Source: Odontesthes bonariensis
Taxonomy: Eukaryota; Chordata; Actinopteri; Atheriniformes; Atherinopsidae
Direction: 5' to 3'
NCBI RefSeq assembly: GCF_027942865.1
Contig: NC_134523.1
Span: 579,116-643,115, forward strand
DNA length: 64,000 bases
Below are positions 10,580-48,488 of this stretch, piece after piece (position 1 is the stretch's first letter; every line of letters begins with the position of its first letter). Both the position numbers and the translations under genes were made by a program. The notes under the pieces were generated by a model that saw nothing but the letters and a program-made list of their open reading frames with translations, searched no databases and was not told the DNA's origin.

Positions 10580-11147
10580 TGGAGCTCCTCTGATGGAGCT
10601 TCCTCTGATGGAGCCTCCTCTGATGGAGCTCCTCTGATGGAGCTCCTCTGATGGAGCCTCCTCTGATGGAGCTCCTCTGATGGAGCTCCTCTGATGGAGC
10701 CTCCTCTGATGGAGCTCCTCTGATGGAGCTCCTCTGATGGAGCTTCCTCTGATGGAGCCTCCTCTGATGGAGCCTCCTCTGATGGAGCCTCCTCTGATGG
10801 AGCTCCTCTGATGGAGCCTCCTCTGATGGAGCCTCCTCTGATGGAGCCTCCTCTGATGGAGCCTCCTCTGGTGGAGCTCCTCTGATGGAGCTTCCTCTGA
10901 TGGAGCCTCCTCTGATGGAGCCTCCTCTGATGGAGCCTCCTCTGATGGAGCCTCCTCTGATGGAGCCTCCTCTGGTGGAGCCTCCTCTGATGGAGCCTCC
11001 TCTGATGGAGCCTCCTCTGATGGAGCCTCCTCTGATGGAGCCTCCTCTGGTGGAGCCTCCTCTGATGGAGCTCCTCTGATGGAGCCTCCTCTGATGGAGC
11101 TTCCTCTGATGGAACTTCCTTTGATGGAGCTTCCTCTGATGGAGCCT
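10571..11147. repeat. 15-bp minisatellite in ncdn 3' UTR, starting at the stop codon
   Basis: There are about 38 copies of CCTCCTCTGATGGAG (14-16 bp; variants GCTCCTC and GCTTCCTC). The last three codons and the stop (CTCCTCTGA) form part of the first unit. In one frame the array reads as repeats of Met-Glu-Pro-Pro-Leu, which explains a 64-codon open frame at 10885-11079. Confidence 0.95.
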
Positions 11148-11242
11148 CATTTCAGTAAAAATTGGTTTATTCCGGCCTCAGATCTTGTTTTACACGTCTT
11201 CTTTAAAATGTGTCGGATAACCGAACTCAGCCATGAATGTTG

Positions 11243-11248
11243 AATAAA
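11243..11248 (+). promoter_or_regulatory. ncdn: ncdn polyadenylation signal (AATAAA)
   Basis: AATAAA lies in TTGAATAAAGATTT, 664 bases after the stop codon and about 95 bases beyond the 3' UTR minisatellite. A T/G-rich stretch follows (TTATTTTGTTACAC...TTCTTTTCTGTC). It is the first canonical signal downstream of the gene. Confidence 0.7.
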
Positions 11249-11829
11249 GATTTATTTTGTTACACAACCTTCTTTTCTGTCTTTTACCTTCTTCTTCTCC
11301 TGATTCTTCAAGGTTTGCCAAACTTTTCCATGACCATTTAAAACCTTAAGAACGTTGATTATGCGTCTTTTTTTTAGCTGATTGTCATTAAAACTGAAGC
11401 ATTTTGTCACATGACCTGAAACAGCTGAGCAAAGCGCTTCAGAGTAAAAGTTCAACGACCATAAAAACAATAAATCACACAAAATATACTTCCTACTCAG
11501 AAAGAAGGCTGAGAAAAAGAGGTCCAAGAGTCTTTGGTTTTACCCTGGTTCTGGTTCTGTCCATATCAAGGAGCATGGGGCCCAACACAGAACCCTGAGG
11601 GACTAACTTTAACTAAAACTCCTCAAATCGCAGATTTTATGCCAAGAAGGAGCTTAAAATCAGACACAAATGTTCCATAATTCATCTGGAACTTTGGATA
11701 AAAAAGGCCAAATTAGAGATGACTAAAGTTGGAGAGAACAGAGGGGTCAAAGGTCATCGGGGTTATGGCTGGAACGCGGCCAGGAACAGGACTGGTGTTT
11801 ATCAATAGCACCAATAAATCAATAAATGG

Positions 11830-11992
11830 TTAGACTGTCAAAGTCTGCTTTAAATTGGCTCTATATGAATTTGGATTATTTTCATAAATAATTATGATTA
11901 CAATTGGCTTGAATTGGACTTTATTATTTAAGCACCTTGAGATGACATTTGTTGTATTTGGCGCTATATAAATAAAACTGAATTGAATTGAA
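11830..11992 (+). mobile_element. LINE 3' tail (GGCGCTATATAAATAAA type)
   Basis: It carries the fish non-LTR tail text TTGGACTTTATTATTTAAGCACC, then CATTTGTTGTATTTGGCGCTATATAAATAAAACTG, and ends in a GAATT microsatellite. The same tail occurs at 38003-38170. No coding part remains. Confidence 0.65.
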
Positions 11993-13479
11993 TTTGAGAA
12001 GTCGAGCAGGGAGTCGGAGGGATGATTTATGGGCTGGAAGAGATGAGCCCCCCCGGACAGGAAGTGGTTTAAAGCCTGATCAGAGTCATCACACAACTGA
12101 AATAAATCTGATTCTGAACACGCTGAGGTCTGCAGGAACTTCAGCATCTCATGGACGTTGGTTCCCGTAAAGAAACGTGATGCTCTGAGCGTCCACAAGG
12201 TGGCGCACCGAGACTTCAGAGGCTCAAACAATGTGTTTCTCACATTTTAAGGTTCTTTATTCTTCAATTAAAGCAGATGATTAAAACAAAGACAGAAATA
12301 ATGAGAAAAATCAGGAGTTTTTGAAGCATTTCAGACTTTTACAGCCTGAAACCAAACGGACGAATTAAACGTGACGAGTTTGCTTCAGCAGAATAATGAG
12401 AATAATGTTGTTTATTAGAGGTTTTATGACTGCAGTAAAAAAAAAAAGAAAAAAGGCCCAGTTTGCTCAGAGTTTGGATGTTACTGACATAAATGAATAA
12501 AAGTATTCAGTCTTCATTTTCTAACTGAAGGGAAGGAAAGATTTGAACTGATTACATCCCATCTGTGGAGGTGAAACATGGAGTTTCTACCTTATATTAA
12601 CCCGGAATAAACCAAAACCTGAGCTACAGGCACAGAAAAGAGGCCCAAATCACTGAACCTCATCAGGACTTTCAGTTTGAATCCAGATCCTGATTCCTGA
12701 TTCAGTTCCTTTTTTTTTAACCACAGTCCTGATCCTGTGACCTTTAAAGTGTCCTGATCAGCAGTTCTGCAGCTTCCTGAAGCTCTCAGAGTTTCTCTTT
12801 GGACATTTCCTGCTTCTTCCCTCATCTTCAGTCCAGTCCTTGTACCTGAGCATCTTCAGAGGAATGTGTTTTTTCTTTGTTCAGCCACTTAACTCTGAGC
12901 TGTGAACCATTCAGGCAGGAAAAAGGCTCCTAACTCAAGGGATGAACCAGTGCTGTGTCCACGTTTTAAACTGGATCTTTAGGCACTTTGTTCCCAGCAG
13001 CCTGTCACAGAGACACATCATCTGTTCCCATTTCTTTAGCTGCATCTGTGAAAAACAGCTTCATAGTTTCAGCTTTTTTGTACATTTACATTAAAACTGC
13101 TTTCAGTTACCAGAAGAGTCAAATTAATATAAGAAATTCAGTTTAAAAAAAATCCTAATCCCAAAATAATGAATGTTATCACGTCTAAAAGTAGGAAAAA
13201 AACAGCCAATAATAAGAATTATATGTTATTCAACATCAAGAAAAAGTAAATAAGATTAAATTTAAAGCTTAAAAAAGGAATATAAGATATAATCTAATGA
13301 CTAATTATGGAACAATGAATATAAATGAAATGATTAAACTGCTTTATGCCACCAGAAATGAATCATCTAGAAGCTCTTTGTGGGTTTTAGACTGGAATTA
13401 AGATTTGTTCCCATTTCTTTAGCTGCATGTGTGAAAAACAGCAAAGATAACACAGTGTGACAGACAGAAAACAGGATTT
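11993..13479. other. Intergenic stretch with no recognised gene
   Basis: This is AT-rich, single-copy-looking sequence between ncdn and tfap2e. A 38-base segment (TGTTCCCATTTCTTTAGCTGC...) occurs at 13022-13060 and again at 13404-13442. The second copy runs into the Tc1-like remnant, so both may be pieces of that element. Nothing else was recognised. Confidence 0.5.
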
Positions 13480-13800
13480 CTGCAGCAACAAGGTGATTCC
13501 CAAAGAGCTGTTAGCTGAAAACTTGGCATATCTCAGCACGGTGTGCAGTGTGTCCTTAAAACATTTGAGGAAACTGGACAAGTGGAGGACAGAAGAAGAA
13601 GTGTCAGGCCTAAAGAACTATCTCCAGCAGATGGACAGGATCTGAAAGTGATGTCCTTAAGAAAGAGGAAAACATCCAGCAAAGCCCTGACACAGGAGCT
13701 GAGAGATGCATCTGGACCTTCAGCTGATCCATCTGCTGTTGGCCCAAGCCTGATCAGAAATGGGCTCCATGGAAGGGTGGCTGTCAGGAAGCCAGCTGTT
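13480..13800 (+). pseudogene. Tc1/mariner-like transposase fragment
   Basis: The readable frame from 13543 gives QCVLKTFEETGQVEDRRRS, RPKELSPADGQDLKVMSLRKR, KTSSKALTQELRDASG and NGLHGRVAVRKP. This is the paired-like N-terminal DNA-binding region of Tc1-type transposases (HTH, GRPRKL-like hook, 'GLHGR-A-KKP' end). Upstream codons (KLGISQHG) continue the homology in another frame or beyond an internal stop. The catalytic DDE domain is absent, so it is a dead remnant. Confidence 0.75.
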
Positions 13801-14262
13801 ACCATGGAAACATCTGCAGATATTCACTTTAAAGCTGCTCAGAACTGAACTAACTCTGGTTCTGCCTCAGATTCTGGGTTTATGTTCATGTTGGAACATG
13901 TTTCAGTGAATCTCTGCAGCTGTTACCATGGAAACATCTGCAGATATTCACTTTAAAGCTGCTCAGAACTGAACTAACTCTGGTTCTGCCTCAGATTCTG
14001 GGTTTATGTTCATGTTGGAACATGTTTCAGTGAATCTCTGCAGCTGTTACCATGGAAACATCTGCAGATATTCACTTTAAAGCTGCTCAGAACTGAACTA
14101 ACTCTGGTTCTGCCTCAGATTCTGGGTTTATGTTCATGTTGGAACATGTTTCAGTGAATCTCTGCAGCTGTTACCATGGAAACATCTGCAGATATTCACT
14201 TTAAAGCTGCTCAGAACTGAACTAACTCTGGTTCTGCCTCAGATTCTGGGTTTATGTTCAGG
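13794..14262. repeat. 124-bp tandem repeat, about 3.8 copies
   Basis: Units beginning AGCTGTTACCATGGAAAC start at 13794, 13918, 14042 and 14166, an exact 124-bp spacing. Copies are almost identical, so the expansion is recent. The first unit starts directly at the end of the Tc1-like transposase homology. The last unit stops after TTTATGTTCA. Confidence 0.95.
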
Positions 14263-14800
14263 AGTTTTAACTTAACAATAAGTTTTAACTGTTTTACTCC
14301 ATAAACCAGTTGAACCTGTGATCTGTTATCAGGTCTCAGAGAAGTTATGAAGCAGCAGTTTGGAGTTTTCAGGTGAAATAGGCTAAGGATAATTTACTGA
14401 GAAACTTCTCCAACTTTCTTTTATTTAAAATCTCTGTATCAAAAATTCATCATTAAATGATGAGAAATAAGTTCAAATTCACCTTCAAACGCGTTCATTT
14501 TCCATCTGTGAGTCGATCTGAAGCAGATAGAATAACTCATCCATCGGTGATCCTTTGCTCTGCCTGTTTACACCAACCCCGAAAACTTTTCAGCTGCCCC
14601 CCCACCCCCCATCCCACCCAGCCCGTCACCTCCCGCCCTCTCCTCCACCCCCTCCCTCCTCCTCTGACTCATCCATACAAACTCCTCCATCGTCTCTCAA
14701 ACTAACTCACTCCTCTCCGCACCTTCAGCCCGTCTCCTCTTCATCTTCCGCGTCACATTAACCCCTCAGCGGCGGCCTGACACCCAGACTGAGCGGCGGC

Positions 14801-14839
14801 ATGCTGTGGAAGTCCCGAACCAAGACCGAGGCCGCGCAG
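14801..14839 (+). CDS. tfap2e: Possible alternative first coding exon of tfap2e (MLWK type)
   Basis: ATG at 14801 opens 13 codons, MLWKSRTKTEAAQ, ending exactly at a donor (GCGCAG|GTAAAC) in phase 0. That phase fits tfap2e exon 2 (GAG CGC...). AP-2 alpha and beta have alternative first exons that begin MLWK and splice to the same point, so this is probably a second promoter's exon. The lysine at position 8 in KxE (TKTE) sits near the place of the sumoylated lysine of the AP-2 alpha MLWK isoform, but the motif is not canonical here. Transcript support would be needed. Confidence 0.5.
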
Positions 14840-15271
14840 GTAAACGCGCACCGCGCACCGCACACCGGCTTCATTTCTCCTGAGAGGCGCCGCTGGGCCT
14901 GTTGGCTCTCTGTGAGGCAGAAACATGCAGCCTGAATTTAAATCCTCCGAATTAAGGAGACATTTTACATCATTTTACATCATTTTATATCATTTTACAT
15001 CATTTTATATCATTTTACATTATTTTATTATCACACATTTTTATCTGCGCGTAAAAAACACGCTTAAACTTTAACTTTAATCCCTAAAATGTCTTTGCCG
15101 CGGAGGACACGATGATGTTGGTGCGTAAAATCTCCAAACAAATCTCCAAAGAACCAAAACAAACCGTTTAAATGAAACTAAGAACGAAGTTAAAGCGCGT
15201 GGATAATATATCTCTTTAAGAGCAGTGGACTGTGCCGACCCCTCCCCTCATTCTGCCGGGTGCGCGCAGAA

Positions 15272-15281
15272 CCTATAAGTA
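15272..15281 (+). promoter_or_regulatory. tfap2e: TATA-like box of the main tfap2e promoter
   Basis: CCTATAAGTA lies about 230 bases upstream of the exon-1 ATG (15505), in GC-rich sequence after an AT-rich block. Initiation about 30 bases downstream (around 15305) would give a roughly 200-base leader. The alternative first exon lies 470 bases further upstream. Confidence 0.45.
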
Positions 15282-15504
15282 GTGCGCTCATGGAGAGGCT
15301 GCAGGAGTCCGCGTGTGTTTGTAGGCGCGTGTGCGTATCTGGCAGCGGCGTTTCGTTCCTCCGTGAGACAGACAGACCGACAGACCGACCGGGAGAGCTG
15401 CTGCCGCGGACACCTCTCCTCTGATGGCGCGCTGAGCGGGATTACACCTGGAGACACCTGTGCGTCACCTTCACTTCTCATCTGGAGCTCCCACAGCGGC
15501 CCAG

Positions 15505-42948
<27,444 letters not shown>

Positions 42949-43186
42949 GAGGCCGGACGGGTGGAGGCGGCAGGGAGGAGAGCAGCTTCACCTCCGCCTT
43001 CAGGAGTCTTTCACCTTCCAGGACCACCCTGTGGCTCCGCCCACCCAGGAGGCGGGGCCAATGATGATATCTGTACTGTAACATGTGGACGAACACCTCG
43101 CTCACGATGACGCATGGACCTCTCTTCTCCTCTCTGTGTTCAGGACGAGGCTTTGAAACGCTGCCTGTTTGTATTTCCTGTGTGTT

Positions 43187-43861
43187 TTAAAGGGACAGTT
43201 CGCCTCTTCTGACATGAAGCTGTATGACATCCCATATCAGCAACAACATTTATGAACATTTTCTTACCCCCTGCTGCGTCTGGCATCGCCTCTGGCGCTA
43301 TTTTTGCCTCCCTTGATATCACTGCGTTCAGCCACCTAGCGACAGCAGGCAGTGATACGAAGGGAGAGAAAATAGGGCCGAGCGATTGTGAGCTCTGACT
43401 TTTCTGACTTTGTTAGCTGAAGCTTTCTAGCTTAGTCCATCACTGTTGATGAGAAAACATTGTTTGCTAGAATCTGCTGCTAACTTACAGCTACATGCTA
43501 ACCTATTTCCCTCTGGGATCAACGGAGGAACAATTACAGTGTTTGCTGCTCGGTCTGCACAGCAGGCAGTGATACGAAGGGAGAGAAAATAGGGCCAAGA
43601 GATTGTGAGCTCTGACTTTTTCCTGGAGAATCATTTTGTGATGCAAATGTATTACTCTGTTGAACGCATATTGTTCTGAGAAGCAAAACGCTTTATTTTT
43701 TAAACCCCAGCCAACTAGCCGGACTACCTTCATCAGCACCAAAACGAGGCTGGAACTCTGCTCACAGGACGCAGCAGGGGGTAAGAAGATGTTCAGAAAT
43801 GATGCTGCTGATATGGGATGTCACACAGCTTCATGTCAGAAGAGGCGAACTGTCCCTTTAA
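43187..43861. mobile_element. TTAA-flanked MITE (AGGGACAGTTCGCC), copy A, complete
   Basis: TTAA (43187-43190) + AGGGACAGTTCGCCTCTT ... AAGAGGCGAACTGTCCCT + TTAA (43858-43861). The ends stay inverted for about 60 bp and partly further in. TTAA duplication with a TTAAAGGG-type start fits Kolobok/T2-like MITEs, with piggyBac as the alternative. No transposase. It lies about 240 bases after the tfap2e stop and may fall inside its 3' UTR. Confidence 0.85.
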
Positions 43862-44782
43862 AGATGCTGACGTCACACACACACACTCATAGAGTTTTCT
43901 ATCTTTATGGTGACTCGATGCATCGTCTGACCTCTGACCCTAAAACCAAGTTCTGACCCTCAAAAATCCCTTTAAAACACATGGAGTCCTCCATACGGTC
44001 TGTTGGACCCCACAAGTATAGCGGGCTCCTTGTTTTTGGACCTCACAACGATAGAAAAAGAAGTGCGCACACACACACACTCACAGAGAGACCGAGTTCG
44101 GACCAAACTCACCTGGAAGCGTCAGAAACTCACCTGGAAGCGTCAGAAGCCATATCCGACACCTGTGCTGGAACTCTGTGAGGCTGGAACTGTGACGCTC
44201 AGCCTCCATTTTGTAGTCCTCTGCAGCAGGTGGTCATGGGAAAATGAGTCCTCTGGGTTCTCTCAGTGAGGAGAGGAGACGTGAGAGGCAGCTAAAGGAG
44301 ATTTTGTTTTCTTTTACTTTGACGTGTTGGTAACTTAAGAAAAATAACACAAATCATTTTGTACTTTGTCTGTTTATTATTAATGTTATTACTGTTGTTA
44401 TTATTATTATTGTATTACAGCATAAATGTAATATATTATTAAAGAATTTAGAGCTGATTACGTGATGTTCAGGAGTGTTTTTCTGGTCAGACACGTCTGC
44501 ACCTTTTACAGTAAATTATTTAAACTGCCACAAGATAATTCATTAAGGATGTTTACATTCATGTTCCCTTCAGGTTTTACCCCATTTTACCGAGTTAATT
44601 TGGATCATATGATTATTTAGACAGTAACAAACAGTCCAAATGTATTTTTTATTATGATGATATGAATCAGAAAGGAGCTAAAAGGGCGTAAATATTGGGG
44701 ATATTCAGCCTAATAAACAATGAAAGTTGGGGAAGAAAGTGTCTGAAACTCCTTCTTCCTGTTCCTAGGACTAGATATCAGC
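43862..44782. other. Intergenic, no gene recognised
   Basis: Contains short CA runs (43870, 44070), a 25-base duplication (ACTCACCTGGAAGCGTCAGA at about 44107 and 44129) and AT-rich sequence with a possible ATTAAA poly(A) signal at 44438. No open frame has recognisable homology. Confidence 0.4.
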
Positions 44783-46082
44783 AGGTAAACTCAGCTAACG
44801 CAGGTAACGCAGGTAAACTCAGCTAACGCAGGTAAACGCAGCTAACGCAGGTAAACGCAGGTAAACGCAGCTAATGTAGGTAAACGCAGCAAACGCAGGT
44901 AAACGCAGCTAACGCAGGTAACATGGCTAACGCAGGTAACATGGCTAACGCAGGTAAACGCAGCTAATGTAGGTAAACACAGCTAACGCAGGTAAACACA
45001 GCTAATGTAGGTAAACGCAGCTAACGCAGGTAAACACAGCTAATGTAGGTAAACACAGCTAATGCAGGTAAACACAGCTAATGCAGGTAAACACAACTAA
45101 CGCAGGTAAACACAACTAACGCAGGTAAACATGGCTAAAGCAGGTAAACGCAGCAAACGCAGGTAAACGCAGCTAACGCAGGTAAACGCAGCAAACGCAG
45201 GTAACATGGCTAACGCAGGTAAACGCAGCTAATGTAGGTAAACACAGCTAACGCAGGTAAACGCAGCTAACGCAGGTAAACGCAGCAAACGCAGGTAACA
45301 TGGCTAACGCAGGTAAACGCAGCTAATGTAGGTAAACACAGCTAACGCAGGTAAACGCAGCTAACGCAGGTAAACGCAGCTAACGCAGGTAAACGCAGCA
45401 AACGAAGGTAACATGGCTAACGCAGGTAAACGCAGCTAATGTAGGTAAACACAGCTAACGCAGGTAAATGCAGCTAACGCAGGTAAATGCAGCTAACGCA
45501 GGTAAACATGGCTAACGCAGGTAAACGCAGCTAATGTAGGTAAACACAGCTAACGCAGGTAAACACAGCTAACGCAGGTAAACGCAGGTAACGCAGGTAA
45601 ACACAACTAACGCAGGTAAACGCAGCTAACGCAGGTAACGCAGGTAAACACAACTAACGCAGGTAAACACAGCTAACGCAGGTAAACACAGCTAATGTAG
45701 GTAAACACAGCTAACGCAGGTAAACACAACTAACGCAGGTAAACACAACTAACGCAGGTAAACGCAGCTAACGCAGGTAAACACAGCTAACGCAGGTAAA
45801 CACAGCTAACGCAGGTAAACACAACTAACGCAGGTAAACGCAGCTAAAGTAGGTAAACACAGCTAACGCAGGTAAACGCAGCTCACGTAGGTAAACGCAG
45901 CTAACGCAGGTAAACGCAGCTAACGCAGGTTAACGCAGCTAAACACAACTAACGCAGGTAAACGCAGCTCACGCAGGTAACGCAACTAACGCAGGTAAAC
46001 GCAGCTCACGCAGGTAAACGCAGCTCACGCAGGTAAACACAGCTAACGCAGGTAAACGCAGCTCACGTAGGTAAACGCAGCG
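44783..46082. repeat. 17-bp minisatellite (GCAGCTAACGCAGGTAAAC)
   Basis: 1.3 kb of units of CAGGTAAACGCAGCTAACG, usually 17 bp. Variants are ACACAG, AATGTAG, ATGGCTAACG and CTCACG. Some variant orders recur (GCAAACGCAGGTAACATGGC at about 45190, 45285 and 45390), showing block duplication. Confidence 0.95.
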
Positions 46083-46500
46083 TAGCTCTGCACAGCAGCA
46101 TGGCGGCGTGTCCTCAGCCAGCAGACAGAAGCTAATCCTTCTCCAGCTGAAGCTCTCTGGTTCAAACTGAAATGATTCCACAGTTCTGTCTGAGTCACTT
46201 TCTGTGATGAAACTCTCTTAACGCTGCGTTCTTTGAGCTGCTCGACTTCGCTAACAGGCTGTTAGCAGAGAGGTGTAAAAACAGGTTAAACTGACAGGTG
46301 TTTTATTTCTGTCTCTAACATCTCAATAAGAGCTCGGTGTTAAAGTGTGTTAAATGGTTAAAATATGTCACCTTTAAGGCCGTCTGGAATCCTGAGGAAG
46401 GTTTTCACGGCTGTGCTTTTCTGAGTACGTGTGCTGGTTGTTGTGAATGCGCTCGTTTCTTCGCTGATGACACCGAGCTGTTTGTGATGCAGCATCCCGT

Positions 46501-46650
46501 CGCCGAGGTGTCGTCCCAGATGCTCTCAGTCGCCGAGGTGTCGTCCCAGATGCTCTCAGTCGCCGAGGTGTCGTCCCAGATGCTCTCAGTCGCCGAGGTG
46601 TCGTCTCAGATGCTCTCAGTCGCCGAGGTGTCGTCTCAGATGCTCTCAGT
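46501..46650. repeat. 30-bp tandem repeat, 5 copies
   Basis: Exactly five units starting CGCCGAGGTGTCGTCCCAGA. The last two have T for C in GTCTCAG. It reads as a 10-residue repeat (VAEVSSQMLS) in a 111-codon frame, but nothing else suggests a gene. 46651-47480 shows no recognised feature. Confidence 0.95.
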
Positions 46651-47479
46651 CGCGTCTTCGTGTCTCTTCTGATTGATGCTCGAACTCTTCCAGGTGTTGA
46701 ACCAAATCACTTAACTCCACTCGATAAAAGGTTTGTGTCTCTGTGCAGATGAGGTGGTTACGCTGAATGAAAACAGCATGTGGCCCTGGTGTCAGTTACA
46801 CGCCGGTTCAACACGCCATGAAAGCACTCCCGTTAACCTCCGATTCTGATCCTCGTCTTCATCATTCTTTGTTCTGGTTGTTAGGATTTGTCAGTTTAAT
46901 GTTCGGCTCTTTGCTGTTTTACGCCTTTATTCTGTCACATCCTCAGTGTCAGCGGGAGGTCCTCCATCTTTCATCTCATTTTTATGTCTTTGTTTATTAA
47001 AATGGATTTAAAAAAGCCAAACAAACACGGGTTTGCTGCACCCGGGAGTCATGTAACCCCACCCATCCCTCCTCCATCCTACCTGCTGCATCCCATCTCT
47101 TCCCCCTCCTGTGACCCCCTCCTCCACCTCTCTGCCTGCAGGCGAACATCTGCCGCTCTTCCCGTCAGATTCCGGAGTTTCAGAGGATCGTTTTAATGTT
47201 TATTAATGACCTGTCTGCAGCGTGCACGGCCCGTCTGCGCACGTGCACTCAGAACATACACCGGTTGGGCTGCTTGTCTGCTGGCTTTGCTCGTTTCTGG
47301 CTCAGAGTTCTGTTGGATCAGAACGACCCATCAGAACAAAGAACGGGATCAATAACAGCTGATCGGACTGATCAGAGTCATCAGGCTGTTTCACTGCAAC
47401 TTTATTCAAATATTCTGCAGACGCAAGACGGACGGAATGATCCAGGGACACTTCAGACATTTATTTCCCCCATTAAACA

Positions 47480-48252
47480 AAGATTAGTGATACTTCCTAA
47501 ACCTTCTTTAGATTTAATTAAAGTGTTTGTTTCCAGCTCCACTCACATCACTCCTCATGTTCCACTTCTTCTGGTTGGAAATTGTCATTTTAAGGCCGTT
47601 AAGATTCCTCATAAAACCATTAGAAAGATGTCTGATGACATCACGCACCCTTTATTATCATTTCGTAACTCCATTAAACACATTTTCTCCAAAGAAGACA
47701 GATTTGTTGCGTTCTAAATATTTAAAATTCCCCATTAAATTCACTTTAAACGGCGTTTATCCATCCTGAGAGCTACTGAGGTGTTGTTTGAATGGGATGG
47801 ATGTGTTTGGTGGAGAGGATGAAACTTCTGATCACTTGTTTTTATAATTATGTTTTCCACATTCTGGATTGATGTTCATGACCGGCTCCGGCTCTTTTCC
47901 CTAAAATACATTATTTATGGTGTTATTATGGTTAACAGTGAATGAGACTTTCTGGTCAATAACATTATTATCGGGAAAATATTTCATACATAAATGTAAA
48001 TCCCAGATTTTTTTGATTTCATAAAGATTTTCTTTCCTTTACCAAAGCCCTTAATGTTATAAAAAGTAAAAATGCTCTGAAACTTTTTAGTTTGTTTGAA
48101 AAATACGATTTGCGACAAAAGTCCAAGCAAACTTTATTTTGTCTTTATTTATTTTCATGTTTTCTGTTCTGCATTGCACCTGCTCCTTTAAAATGTTTAT
48201 AAGATGACGTAAGCCCGGTATTTTATATGATTTAATAAAAAATAAAAAAAAG
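47480..48252 (+). pseudogene. L1-like LINE ORF2 C-terminal remnant
   Basis: With frameshifts and stops it reads GEDETSDHLF, FWIDVHD, a LKYIIYG-like stretch, GKYFIHKCK and LSFTKALNVIKSKNALKLFS. This is the cysteine/histidine region and end of teleost L1-type ORF2 proteins. A 3' UTR follows and ends in an A-rich tail at about 48235-48252 (TTTAATAAAAAATAAAAAAAA). The frame 47196-47717 overlaps its decayed upstream part. It is not functional. Confidence 0.55.
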
Positions 48253-48488
48253 TCTGATACTTCCTCTTTACTCACACAGCTCTGATGGATCATGTGACCA
48301 AAGCCTCTCAGCCACTTTGTAAGATGTTAAATCTTTATCAATGAATCAGACCGTAGATGCTGTGATGACCTTTGACCTCTCTGTGTGTTTATCTTGTGCT
48401 AGCTGTGCTAGCTGCGTTAGCATCCAGGACGTCTCAGCAGGTCAGTGTTCACACCCGTCCTGATGGACCAACGTTCCTTCTTATGGAA

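Noticed and set aside
11843..12243. 137-codon minus-strand frame between ncdn and tfap2e
   Set aside because: It runs through a LINE tail and has no homology or splice context. It is open only by chance.
47196..47717. 173-codon open frame (MFINDLSAACTAR...) as a possible gene
   Set aside because: Its 3' part is in a region that reads as decayed L1 ORF2 in several frames. The frame has no recognisable protein similarity and no splice or promoter context.
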